Shown: one piece after another, positions 46,983 to 58,518 of the stretch
How positions within the stretch are numbered: position 1 is the first letter of the stretch
Layout of the letters: each line of letters starts with the position of its first letter
Assembly: GCF_901000735.1 (NCBI RefSeq)
Contig: NC_081545.1
Span: 30,303,968 to 30,367,967 of the forward strand
Reading direction: 5' to 3'
Length of the DNA stretch: 64,000 nucleotides
Origin: Corylus avellana
Lineage: Eukaryota > Streptophyta > Magnoliopsida > Fagales > Betulaceae
Notes under the pieces: generated by a model
Databases searched by the model: none
The model's input: only the letters and a program-made list of their open reading frames with translations
Told to the model about the DNA's origin: nothing
Made by a program: the position numbers and the translations under genes

Positions 46983-49531
46983 CAAATTACAGGCCTGGCA
47001 GAAAACTCTCACCAGTGGAGCTCATTCATGGCCGGCTTTGCTGCTTTCAATAACATTTAAGTAGAACTTAAATTATGAAGCTTTGATTGGTGACTCCTTA
47101 CAATTATTGAACCAAAAAAAAAAAAAAAAAAAAAACTAAAAATCTTACCTTCCTAATTCCCCTTAATTATTTAAATAACTCAATAATTACTAGTTAAAAT
47201 AAATCAAGAAACAAGAATTACAAATGATAAATGAACTTTATGTGTAGACGTAGCTCATAAGCCGAACTACTTTAATTCTTTAGTCTCTCTTCCTTATTCT
47301 CATTTCTATTCTCTAATTATAAGTTCTAATACTAGTATATATAGCCACATCAGATAGAAAGCACATGTATTCCCATGTAACGGGTCTATATGTGTATATA
47401 TAGTGAAATGTATATGACAGAAACTAATACAATTAAATGTATATATATAAAAAAGACAGAAAATAATATGTCTTGAAATGAAATGGCATATTTTATATGT
47501 TGATAACTTCCAAGCAGGAAAAGAAAAAGGGAAAAGGTGCGTTGGAAGGGGGGTCAAGTGGGTTTCCAGTACTTTCCACCCTTCGAAGCCTAAAAGGAAA
47601 GAAATTAAAAAACATCTGTAGAATGGTGATCCATGTTGCATGGATGTGCATGACTTTCAAGAAGTTGTTTTTAAAAGGCGGAGAGTCTCTCATATCTCAA
47701 GTAGTTTGTCAGTAAGCACGAATACATAAAGCCTGCTGGAAGCATGATCTGTTTGAAAGAAGCAGAGATTTCAATGGATACGACATATATATAATTTACA
47801 TGGTAAATCTTTTGAACAACCTCCATTAACGGCTGAAGTGAAAATGAAGAATGACGAAGGCAAGGCCATATAATGGATGCCAGAATGTCTGAAAAATAAA
47901 AGATTCTTTCCTTTTTTACTTTTGCCATATACAGTCTGGGAAGAAGACCTCACAGTACCCAAAAGTGAAAAAGGCATTGAGCTTCTTTTCATTCTATATG
48001 TTCATGGCTGTCTTTCTATCATACACAACTTTTTGAGTGAAGACAAAAACAAACAACCCCTTCCCCGGCCATCGCACTAAGATCTGTTTGGCTAGCAATA
48101 GCATATATATGCAAGAGAATTGAAAGAGGAAATGAAGAGTATTCTGTACTTGTTGTTCCGATCCGGTGCATGAATTTTAGAGCTCCATGTGAGCTTGGAA
48201 AGGATCCAAGTGGGCCTAAAAGACATTTCTGCTTGCTCACGGGAAAGTTTTAGACACGATTGATCGATCGTTATTGAAGTTTACAAGGAAACTAGCGGTT
48301 TTCCCTATTAGTCACTTGCACCGCCATACCAATTGGTCCCCCCCCACGTACTGCACTAAACGATAAACACTGCCTCTCTTCTTTCCTTTTTATTTATTTT
48401 TAGTACGTATTAAGCTTTCCCTTCACTACAGGAAAAATGGTCTTTAGTGACGATCTACAAGTCGTCGCTAATATTAGTAATTATCAGTGACGAGATTTTG
48501 TCAATTATAAAAAAATAAAAAAGGACGTAGCAAACAAAGGACCATTAAAATAATAGTGCTAAAGTTGTTAGGTTAAGTAAAGTAATTGATTCCAATAGGT
48601 AATTCTTTATACTATTATCTTTATAAAGTTGATAATATTTAGGAGGCCTACTGTAGTCTGTATATATATCTCCCTTTCCTTTAGAATAAAGGCTGTACGT
48701 TGTGCTTTATTTCCTCAGCTCTGTACCCTAGGAGGAGCTGGAATAATATACATATATATATGATGATTTGTGCTTTAGGGGTGACGTTGTCGTGGGTAGG
48801 ACTACACAGAGACACTGGGGCAGGCTAAATTTATTGCTCGATCGGAGTTGTTGCTCCGATCCGGCTCCACAACAGGACTCAACTTGTGGTCTATGACTTT
48901 TTGTGTCCCATGTTTTGTTGGTTTACATAGGTTTTATGGCCTCTATACACCGGAGGAGCAACTGGAAACAACAAGGGAATGTGATAGAAGGGGAGAGTGT
49001 CACATTCAATAATGTCGTTTTAAGTTTATGATACTTTGTCTTGGTCTCCCAGTGCCAGCACTAACTTTCGTGGTGTGTAACACCCGACCAACCGATTGTA
49101 GTTGTCATTTTGCTTTCTGGATAAGAGTGTGTTTCTTCATGGGCAGCCCATAACTACTACACGTGTGTTCTTCTTAATTGCTCAAATAAACATTTTATTT
49201 TAGTTTGGAAACATTTTACGAATCAATATTCACCATCCCAAAGTTTTGAGCTAGCTAGTTTAATTGTTTCCGTTCAAATCGATTTTTCTTTTCAAATTCT
49301 TGACAAACTTTTCGTTTAAGGAGTTCATGTAAAATTACAATTAATTATACCGTTTTCCAAAGGTGTTGGGTCATGGCCACCGAGCCACTCTTCTTTGTTA
49401 GTCACACCTAAAATTAGAGTGAATGACTCTTTGATTATTATTTTTTTAAATTTTTTTTTTTTTTTTATAAATGGGGTAATTGTAAGTTGATTTCGTTAAA
49501 TAAATTTGACGATGGAATTGGACAGAATGAT
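46983..49531. other. Intergenic with transposon traces, no gene
   Basis: An A20+ run lies at 47115-47133. The stretch 48650-48760 has the look of an LTR transcription-end region, and 48770-48960 is GC-balanced without a recognisable frame. The frames at 47306-48240 overlap on both strands and carry no domain. Confidence 0.45.
48424..48490 (+). mobile_element. CACTA-type transposon end (fragment)
   Basis: CACTACAGGAAAAATGGTCT at 48424 is the canonical terminus of plant CACTA (En/Spm) elements. It is followed by subterminal repeats containing AGTGACGA (48448 and 48487). The opposite terminus and a transposase were not found, so only a fragment is called. Confidence 0.5.
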
Positions 49532-49793
49532 GCTTTGTTTGGCAAAGCCTTTTCCTTAAACTGTAGTTGATGTAGATTAATGTGGAAAAAAAAAAAAAGT
49601 GAAAAAGTAATATGGAAAAGTAAAAAAGTTTTGTTTGTAGTGATTTTTTTATTTGAATTATAATAAAAAGTGAAAAAAAAAAGAATATTTTGATGTTGAT
49701 TTTTTTTTTTTTAAATGGTGATGAACAATAACAAAAAAAAAAAATAAAAAAAAAAAATGAAAGACTTTGCCTAATAAAGCCGAACAAACTTAA
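49532..49793. repeat. Tourist-like MITE, A/T-rich
   Basis: GCTTTGTTTGGCAAAGCC at the left and an imperfect counterpart at the right (inwards GTTTGTTCGGCTTTATTAGG) bound an interior with long A and T runs and a TTTGTAGTGATTTTTTTATT phrase, the reverse complement of the phrase in 12116-12385. Confidence 0.55.
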
Positions 49794-50548
49794 GAAGCTA
49801 AGTTGGGATCATAGCTACGATAGCTCCACATAGGGTCCAAAAGCCCAAAACCTTCCCATCCCCTTGGTCTAATTCTGGGAAAAAGGCATTGGGGGTACTT
49901 TTGGGCCTGGCAGCCTTATTATGCTTAGTAACCCGAATAAACTATTGGGCTAAGCCCACATTCACAGGTTCAATACTTGACCCATAATGATGGACTCCCA
50001 GTCTCCCACTCTTGTTTTTGAGCCTTTTAAGGCTTTAGAATTATCCGATAATCATCAATCAAACAATTAAAAAATAAAAATAAATAATAAAAAATAAAAA
50101 CAAAAATGTTAACAAACACAATCTCGAGGATCTTTTAGCCCCACTGCACAAAACCTTTTAAAGTCTTCGTGGCTAACAACATCATTTGAAAACGTGAAAG
50201 ACAAATACCGCATCAAATCAAACATCCACGTGATGCCGACATGGAAAGCGACCACTGAATTCATTTACCAATTACCATCACCATATTATTCAACGACAGA
50301 TCGATGCCAACAGACGAACTCTAAAACAAAAACTTCTTTTATTATCAGAAACCATGTTTACAAATTTTGCGAACATGTCTCTATTTCTCAACTATTCTCG
50401 CAGCGTTTCCACCGTTTACCCAAGAAGCTTTGTAATATTTTGGGAAAAAAGAACCAGAAAATGACAACCTTTCCTAGCTTGGGTCATCTGGTCTTAAAGC
50501 AACAGCGCTGCTCAACAACTTTCTATTTACAAAATCAGATTTGGCCTC
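49794..50548. other. Intergenic, 3' side of the Nudix gene
   Basis: The plus frame at 50194-50664 lies antisense to the 3' end of the Nudix gene and has no domain. Part of this stretch is probably 3' UTR of that gene. Confidence 0.5.
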
Positions 50549-52486
50549 CTAACTTAACGAACAATGGCCAACTTCTTCGTGATCATCATGCTGTTGAGAC
50601 GTCAGCCGACTTACAAATTTATCTAGGGCCTCCTTCATCCACCAATGTTGACAAACTTCTCTAGCCTCTTGCACACTCATCTGTAGCCATATTATAAACA
50701 TCAGAGACTTACTAAAAACAAAAAAACAAATTTTAGGCAAAGCATTCACATCTGAAAGCACTGTTTTTGCATACCCATTTTCTTTGGCGAAATTTCTTCT
50801 CCGGCCAGAAATCTAACTGCTCTCGCACAAGCAAAGGGAACATGTATCCGTCATAGTAAGTATCATGGGTTTTGCTCTTGAAGCTCCATTTACCCAATTC
50901 ACGCTGCATTCAGATTTTTCATGTGTCAGTCAAATATTCAAGAGTCTAATAACTCTCTTGATGTATCATCTTATTTGGAGATTCTTTTTTTTTTTTTTTT
51001 AATTTTTAAACCTGAATTTTGATCCGTTTCTAAACTTGTTTTAACATTTCTGTCAAGCAAACTATATCTCTTGAATATGTTCTCGTTCATGTTATTTAGA
51101 CCAAAATTCTTCTCATACATTGTATGGCTTTTCCCTCCACTTCTGCCTGCCATGAAGTAAAACAATCTTACTAGGATTGATATGTTCAGTTGAGGCAAAA
51201 GATTTGTTTATATTGAATAATTAAATTCAACTCGTCTTTATCGACTTGAGCTTTTGAAATCGAGTTGTTGAGTCAATGTTCGAACTCCTCGGCTCTAGAG
51301 CTATGTTAAATCAAATCATGTCTTATTCAGTCTCACTTATTAGCCTAAGCTTTTGGCATAAATGCCAGAATAGCCACTAACCTCAATAATGCCTCGTACC
51401 CCTGCTTCCTCTACGGTCTCTCGTGAAGCCGCCTCTGTTATGGATTCGTCCATTTCCCAACCTCCCTGGTAATTATGTAAACGGATCATGTTAATGAGAG
51501 ATCAAAAAATTGAAATAATGTGTCATTTGAACTTAATTGACACAATACAACAAGCACATTGTAATCGTATTGAATAATTTTGTATAACCAAGAGCAACAA
51601 CAATCTGGGTACCTTTGGGAACAACATCCTGTCGCTTTTCTGTGAACTGATGACAAGAACTTCTAACTCTCGTGCTTCTTCCGAGTATCTGTACGGTATA
51701 CATCTACATAATAGAATAGATGAATCCTCTATTAGCATTCGGCTCAAATTCAATCATAAAATTAACGTAGAAAATATGTTATTTTGTAGTAAAATTAGGG
51801 ACGACACTGAGACACCCCTGTTTTCCTTAAAACAAAACACATGGACCCATCATTTGTTTTAAAACGAATTACTTTGTGTGTAAGAAACTTTCAAATTTTG
51901 AAGAGGTCAAAAAATACTGATTCACATTGCTAAGGAGGAGAGATGATCACACAAGCGAATAGAAATAGATGTCGGCTCGGGGCCCCCAACAACCAAAAAA
52001 ATAAAGCAATCCATTTCCATCACGCTGCAATTGACTTTCGATCGTGATGCTTTAATTTGACCAACTCAACCAAGAAAAATGTCAAATTTGGGAAAACGTT
52101 CGAGGGACATCTCTTGAAAATAACATCAAATGACACTGTTATAGCGTTTAGAAAAACATCGAATTTGCCTTTTCTTTTTCATGAAATTTGCAATGAGTGT
52201 GTTTGGCTGCAATTTGAATGTAATTCTAGAACACAACAAGAACATTAAGTTGGAAGTTTTAAACAATTTCTGCACCAATGGCGGAAATAACGAACTTCTT
52301 AGCCCTTCAAATGCCTCAATGAACGCCAATCTTCAACCATTGCAACCAGAAGGCCAAAGGGACCCCAAAAGAAATCGAAAACTTCCAAGTAATATCAAAT
52401 TTCCAGAGGAATGGATTAACCCATTAAAGTAAATTTAATGGACGAGGATATTTCAGCTTAATCTTTCTCCATTTCACAAAACAAGC

Positions 52487-52518
<32 letters not shown>

Positions 52519-52621
52519 CGAACCCTACAACTTGGCGACGACCCTTGTAGTAGCGTTGCAAATGCCTTCCGGTGCGAGAAACCAAAGCAACCATGTTTTC
52601 TTGAGACACCAAAGCCACCAT
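50549..52621 (-). CDS. Nudix hydrolase (NUDT17/18/21-like)
   Basis: Hydrolase of nucleotide- or inositol-linked diphosphates; the substrate is unknown here. Five exons join in frame: 52621-52524, 51703-51613, 51465-51382, 50903-50775 and 50680-50549, giving 177 residues. The Nudix box is complete in exon 3: GGWEMDESITEAASRE followed by TVEEAGV, fitting GX5EX7REUXEEXGU. The flanking CIPYRYSEEARELEVLVISS and ELGKWSFKSKTHDTYYDGYM segments are typical of the plant NUDT4/17/18/21 group. The N-terminus repeats MVALVS nine residues apart, giving two in-frame start codons (52621 and 52594). Homologues begin like the second (MVxLVSRTGR). A (GA)n tract lies at 52491-52518 in intron 1. This copy is complete; a near-identical copy lies to the right. 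Confidence 0.93.
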
Positions 52622-53081
52622 TTCCAATTTTTCTGTGTGTGGGTGTAGATTCCTGAAAACAAGCCTACAAAAGTGCGATCTCGAAAACAAAGAGAAACAG
52701 GGGGCTCTTGATAAAAAGAAGATGGGGTTGGTTGGTTCCTATAACTATAATGATCACAAGAAAAACTGGTGATGTTTCTGTTCCTTCTATTTAGTGGATA
52801 TGATGAGCGAAAAGGGCAGCCGAGCTACCCTTTAAATAATAATACTCGCCACTCGGAAGAGCCTACAATTTACAATTTTCTCATACCTTATTACCTTTAG
52901 GCTTTAGATACAGACAACGGGTGACGGGTGACAATTGTGGGACCAATCTTGGGAACTGCTACTTGCATAGTTGCATGCATCCACGTGTTGCTGACGCGTC
53001 ACCTGACTTTTTTTATATGGTTGTTAGCATTCGACCGAATCCGAAAAAAGTAAAGAGAAATGATACAAACAAAACGTAGAG
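50594..53081. repeat. Block A of a 2.49-kb near-identical duplication
   Basis: Aligns with 53182-55672 at an offset of 2588 bp, changing by a few bases through small indels. The differences seen are only scattered base changes (for example at 52200, 52250, 52306, 52414), the length of a (GA)n tract, a 2-bp and a 3-bp indel. It ends exactly at the 100-N gap. Confidence 0.95.
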
Positions 53082-53181
53082 NNNNNNNNNNNNNNNNNNN
53101 NNNNNNNNNNNNNNNNNNNNNNNNNNNNNNNNNNNNNNNNNNNNNNNNNNNNNNNNNNNNNNNNNNNNNNNNNNNNNNNNN
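53082..53181. other. Assembly gap (100 N)
   Basis: A run of exactly 100 N, the usual placeholder for a gap of unknown size, lies between the two Nudix blocks. Confidence 0.99.
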
Positions 53182-55207
53182 TTGAGACGTCAGCCGACTT
53201 ACAAATTTATCTAGGGCCTCCTTCATCCACCAATGTTGACAAACTTCTCTAGCCTCTTGCACACTCATCTGTAGCCATATTATAAACATCAGAGACTTAC
53301 TAAAAACAAAAAAACAAATTTTAGGCAAAGCATTCACATCTGAAAGCACTGTTTTTGCATACCCATTTTCTTTGGCGAAATTTCTTCTCCGGCCAGAAAT
53401 CTAACTGCTCTCGCACAAGCAAAGGGAACATGTATCCGTCATAGTAAGTATCATGGGTTTTGCTCTTGAAGCTCCATTTACCCAATTCACGCTGCATTCA
53501 GATTTTTCATGTGTCAGTCAAATATTCAAGAGTCTAATAACTCTCTTGATGTATCATCTTATTTGGAGATTCTTTTTTTTTTTTTTTTAATTTTTAAACC
53601 TGAATTTTGATCCGTTTCTAAACTTGTTTTAACATTTCTGTCAAGCAAACTATATCTCTTGAATATGTTCTCGTTCATGTTATTTAGACCAAAATTCTTC
53701 TCATACATTGTATGGCTTTTCCCTCCACTTCTGCCTGCCATGAAGTAAAACAATCTTACTAGGATTGATATGTTCAGTTGAGGCAAAAGATTTGTTTATA
53801 TTGAATAATTAAATTCAACTCGTCTTTATCGACTTGAGCTTTTGAAATCGAGTTGTTGAGTCAATGTTCGAACTCCTCGGCTCTAGAGCTATGTTAAATC
53901 AAATCATGTCTTATTCAGTCTCACTTATTAGCCTAAGCTTTTGGCATAAATGCCAGAATAGCCACTAACCTCAATAATGCCTCGTACCCCTGCTTCCTCT
54001 ACGGTCTCTCGTGAAGCCGCCTCTGTTATGGATTCGTCCATTTCCCAACCTCCCTGGTAATTATGTAAACGGATCATGTTAATGAGAGATCAAAAAATTG
54101 AAATAATGTGTCATTTGAACTTAATTGACACAATACAACAAGCACATTGTAATCGTATTGAATAATTTTGTATAACCAAGAGCAACAACAATCTGGGTAC
54201 CTTTGGGAACAACATCCTGTCGCTTTTCTGTGAACTGATGACAAGAACTTCTAACTCTCGTGCTTCTTCCGAGTATCTGTACGGTATACATCTACATAAT
54301 AGAATAGATGAATCCTCTATTAGCATTCGGCTCAAATTCAATCATAAAATTAACGTAGAAAATATGTTATTTTGTAGTAAAATTAGGGACGACACTGAGA
54401 CACCCCTGTTTTCCTTAAAACAAAACACATGGACCCATCATTTGTTTTAAAACGAATTACTTTGTGTGTAAGAAACTTTCAAATTTTGAAGAGGTCAAAA
54501 AATACTGATTCACATTGCTAAGGAGGAGAGATGATCACACAAGCGAATAGAAATAGATGTCGGCTCGGGGCCCCCAACAACCAAAAAAATAAAGCAATCC
54601 ATTTCCATCACGCTGCAATTGACTTTCGATCGTGATGCTTTAATTTGACCAACTCAACCAAGAAAAATGTCAAATTTGGGAAAACGTTCGAGGGACATCT
54701 CTTGAAAATAACATCAAATGACACTGTTATAGCGTTTAGAAAAACATCGAATTTGCCTTTTCTTTTTCATGAAATTTGCAATGAGTGTATTTGGCTGCAA
54801 TTTGAATGTAATTCTAGAACACAACAAGAACATTAAGTCGGAAGTTTTAAACAATTTCTGCACCAATGGCGGAAATAACGAACTTCTTAGACCTTCAAAT
54901 GCCTCAATGAACGCCAATCTTCAACCATTGCAACCAGAAGGCCAAAGGGACCCCAAAAGAAATCGAAAACTTCCAAGTAATATCAAATTTCCAGAGGAAT
55001 GAATTAACCCATTAAAGTAAATTTAATGGACGAGGATATTTCAGCTTAATCTTTCTCCATTTCACAAAACAAGCAACAGAGAGAGAGAGAGAGAGAGAGA
55101 GAGACGAACCCTACAACTTGGCGACGACCCTTGTAGTAGCGTTGCAAATGCCTTCCGGTGCGAGAAACCAAAGCAACCATGTTTTCTTGAGACACCAAAG
55201 CCACCAT
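53182..55207 (-). CDS. Second Nudix hydrolase copy, 3' end lost in gap
   Basis: Same gene structure as the copy at 50549-52621: exons 55207-55110, 54291-54201, 54053-53970, 53491-53363 and 53268 down to the gap edge at 53182. The coding bases I compared are the same as in the first copy. The last exon breaks off in the N-gap after codons for SRLTSQ, so the final 15 residues and the stop are not seen. It could be a true tandem paralogue or the other haplotype of one locus left in the assembly. The very low divergence, including in introns, and the gap position favour the latter. Confidence 0.85.
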
Positions 55208-55672
55208 TTCCAATTTTTCTTTGTGTGTGGGTGTAGATTCCTGAAAACAAGCCTACAAAAGTGCGATCTCGAAAACAAAGAGAAACAGGGGGCTCTTGAT
55301 AAAAAGAAGATGGGGTTGGTTGGTTCCTATAACTATAATGATCACAAGAAAAACTGGTGATGTTTCTGTTCCTTCTATTTAGTGGATATGATGAGCGAAA
55401 AGGGCAGCCGAGCTACCCTTTAAATAATAATACTCGCCACTCGGAAGAGCCTACAATTTACAATTTTCTCATACCTTATTACCTTTAGGCTTTAGATACA
55501 GACAACGGGTGACGGGTGACGTCAATTGTGGGACCAATCTTGGGAACTGCTACTTGCATAGTTGCATGCATCCACGTGTTGCTGACGCGTCACCTGACTT
55601 TTTTTATATGGTTGTTAGCATTCGACCGAATGGGAAAAAATTAAAGAGAAATGATACAAACAAGACGTAGAG
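53182..55672. repeat. Block B of the 2.49-kb duplication
   Basis: Counterpart of 50594-53081, ending at the GACGTAGAG shared with the end of block A (53081). Beyond that point block B runs on into unique sequence while block A meets the gap. Confidence 0.95.
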
Positions 55673-55746
55673 TCTAGAGACATAATTTTGGCTGATTTTT
55701 CTGTTGTGTAGTCATTTTAAAAAAAAAAAAAAAAAAAAAAAATTCT

Positions 55747-55869
55747 GAAGTAATAACATTCTATATGGTCTTTTTTTTATTTATTTATTTTTTCTTCAAA
55801 AAATGTGCATTTTTTTTTTAAATATATATATATCAAATAAAAAATGATCACATATGATGTTATTACTTC
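55747..55869. repeat. Small hairpin repeat
   Basis: GAAGTAATAACATTCTATAT at the left and (inwards from the right) GAAGTAATAACATCATATGT form a 24-bp inverted repeat around A/T runs. MITE-like, family unknown. Confidence 0.5.
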
Positions 55870-55913
55870 ATTATTTTTTTTTAAATTTTTCATTTTGTTT
55901 TTTTTTTAAAAAT

Positions 55914-56290
55914 GGGTAACTTCACTAAAAACTCTTAAACTTCGACCCGATTTGACAAACTCCACAAACTTCAAAATCTTTCAATTTAGTTTCATGAACT
56001 TTCAATTGAAATCAATTTGGACCCTTCCGTCAGATTTTAAACGTTAAATGACATTTATACCCCTAACTTTTTTTATAAAATTTCAACTTTACCCTTAATC
56101 CCAAAACTTTCTTTTTATTTTAAAAAAAAAAACGAAAATTAGGGATATTTTGGTATTTTTTGATATTTTTAACAGCTAAATTTGACGGAATAGTCAAATT
56201 GAGAGCAACTGAAAGTTTATGAGACTAAATTAAGAGATTTTGAAGTTTCGGAAGTTTGTCAAATCGAATGAAAGTTCAGTAAAATTACCC
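55914..56290. repeat. MITE with ~100-bp terminal inverted repeats
   Basis: Left arm GGGTAACTTCACTAAAAACT and right arm (inwards) GGGTAATTTTACTGAACTTT stay pairable through CGATTTGACAAACT, CTTCAAAATCT and AATTTAGT. The interior is AT-rich without coding potential. Long arms suggest a Mutator-like origin. Confidence 0.7.
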
Positions 56291-57700
56291 CTAAAAAAAA
56301 AAGACCACATGAGAAAAAAAAAAAAAAAAAATTAAACTAAAATTATGTCTCAAAGTTGTGTATCTATCCTTTCTCTAAAGTCTAAACTAAAGGTAATTTA
56401 GACTTGATCCCGGTTTTACAATAAGAAAAGATCGAGAAATGGTATTTTTTTGACAAAATCCATCCCGCCACTTTAGACGTGGCACAAGACAGTGAATCTC
56501 ACCGTATTTCATTATGAAATATGATAGAATATTTTAAAAGTCTCTGAGTTTACTTTTCTTTTTCCCTTCTAAAGTAAGAGATATAAGAACAATTGGTTAA
56601 ATGAAAACTTATAAGATCACCGGGGCCTATATCAAAGAAGACCTAACCAACCACTAAACAGAGAGCTAGATGAGTACAAAGAAGACCCTAAGAATTAAAC
56701 CACCGTTTATTAGCCGACAAGAGATGGAGTCTATGGAGGGAGTTAAGTTTGGCTGTGATCTAAAATAAATAATTTAAAGTTTGTAAATCTAACACTGCAT
56801 ATGCTTTCGTATTAATTTCATGTGCACGGTTAAATGCACAAACTTTAAATTTTGAACAGAAAATAAAGATAAATCATATTCTAATTATAAGACATGATTC
56901 TTTTTTTTGCCACTAAGAAAAACAGACAAGTGAACAGACATACAGTGCTTATAGTGTCTTATATAACACATATTTTACGGGATATTCACCCACGGCCAAG
57001 CCTAGGCGTTGGCCTCTTTTAATTCGAGAGTAACATTGCAAAGTTTTTAAATTGAAATATCCAATATTGAGAAATTTTAAAGTTGAGAAGTGTAATTTCA
57101 AAAGCAATGAAATAGTTAAAGTGTAAGTGAAATTATCCATAAAATTGATTTATTGGGAAACTCTAGATGGAATGCACCAAAGTCCACACTTGGTACCAAA
57201 TGGTCTATAAAAGAATATTTAAATCCTTTGTCTACAATATGTATTTTTTTTCTATACCATTGCTTCAAATGTGCGTCATGCCGCAACTTGTAATATGAAA
57301 ATTGAAATTAGTTTCCAATATTGGTCATTATATATATTAATTGGTCATATAGTAGTACTAGTTAGTGATTACACCTCGGAGTTTTAAGATAAGTGGTTGG
57401 ATATGACTCCACTCTTTTATGTGACGTAATTCGGAGCATGTTTTAGATTCATGAAAATCTTAGGGGATTCTTTAGGATTTCTTTATGATATTTTACATTC
57501 ATTTTTTCACAAGTATATATATACTTTACTTTTCTTTTAAATTATCCTATTGTTTTATGGAACAAAATTAAAATATATGAGATATACTTTGAGGTTTATG
57601 TTGTACATTTGTACGAGGGTATTTTGGAAGAAACAAATATGCAAGATTCTTCTCATATTTTTTGAAAATCTTATCCCATTGTATCAAACTAAAAGGGAAC
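56291..57700. other. Intergenic, no gene seen
   Basis: No frame with a known domain on either strand. The composition is uniform and AT-rich. Confidence 0.5.
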
Positions 57701-57772
57701 GGGATCATCTCCAGTCCATTATGGATTGGAGGGTATCCAGTTTATGGCTAGGATTTCTTTAAAGAAATCCTA

Positions 57773-58280
57773 ACATCACAAATATGTCATGGGTCTTCTT
57801 AATAAAAAAATATTAATCAAAACTTAAAAAAATAAATAAAAACTAAAATAATAATAAATAAAAAAAGATGGTGGCTGGCAACCCCATAGGAGGTGGCCAA
57901 CCACCACGGTTGGACCTGGGGTGGCCGAAGCCACCCCATGGCCCATGGGGGTGTTCCTGCCACTCCTAAGGGCCAAAATGAAAAAACAAAATATATAGGG
58001 TTGAGATTTGGGGGTGGCCGGGGTTGTGGGGTGGTTCGGCCACCCCATGGCCTTTGGGGGTGGTTGGACCACCCCCAAATCTCAACCCTATATATATATT
58101 TTTTTTTCATTTTGGCCGTATCACCCCCGGTCCAACTGTGGTGGCCGCCCACTCCCTATGGGGTTGCCGGCCACCATCTTTTATTATTATTATTATTATT
58201 TTAGTTTTTATTTATTTTTTAAGTTTTAATTAATATATTATTATTTTGTATTAAGAGGACACATGGCATATTTGTGATGT
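57773..58280. repeat. Long foldback element, GC-rich core
   Basis: Arms of more than 200 bp run from ACATCACAAATATGTCATGG on the left to the mirrored ACATCACAAATATGCCATGT on the right. They cover AT-rich outer parts and GC-rich inner parts (GGTGGCTGGCAACCCCATAG mirrored as GGTGGCCGGCAACCCCATAG). The centre has its own perfect pair, GGGTTGAGATTTGGGGGTGG and its reverse complement, around GGCCACCCCATGGCC. Confidence 0.75.
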
Positions 58281-58304
58281 AACCATGAACTAGATATCAA
58301 AAGA

Positions 58305-58430
58305 CCATTTTTTGCCCATAAAAGTCTTAGGTGGCAAGAGGCTATAGGCTCTACCCTTAATTGCTATGACCCAACCCACTGATGAACCTATGACCTCTTA
58401 CCACCTAAGACTTTTATGGGCAAAAAATGG
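58305..58430. repeat. Hairpin with 37-bp near-perfect arms
   Basis: The left arm begins CCATTTTTTGCCCATAAAAG and continues TCTTAGGTGGCAAGAGG. The right arm is its reverse complement with one mismatch. The loop is about 52 bp. A transcript would fold into a stable stem, but no expression evidence exists here. It most probably is a short MITE. Confidence 0.65.
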
Positions 58431-58518
58431 GTTTTTTATTGCACTATAGCATATCTCAGTCCATAATTGACTGGAGAGGATCCAGATCCAACTAAAAGAG
58501 TATGTCACATTGCACATT

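Larger units (their letters stand above)
57701..58483. repeat. Nested inverted-repeat structure (outer element)
   Basis: GGGATCATCTCCAGTCCATT at 57701 and (inwards from the right) TGGATCCTCTCCAGTCAATT at about 58483 form an outer inverted repeat of about 30 bp. Two further inverted-repeat elements lie inside: a foldback at 57773-58280 and a 126-bp hairpin at 58305-58430. The open frames here (57817-58233, both strands) are readings of the palindrome and not genes. Confidence 0.6.

Noticed and set aside
50194..50664. 156-codon plus-strand frame near the Nudix 3' end
   Set aside because: Overlaps the last Nudix exon in antisense and has no domain. Its part over the gene is explained by the minus-strand coding sequence.
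57817..58233. Overlapping Pro/Gly/Trp-rich frames on both strands
   Set aside because: These are readings of the GC-rich palindrome. Both strands give similar products because the DNA is an inverted repeat.
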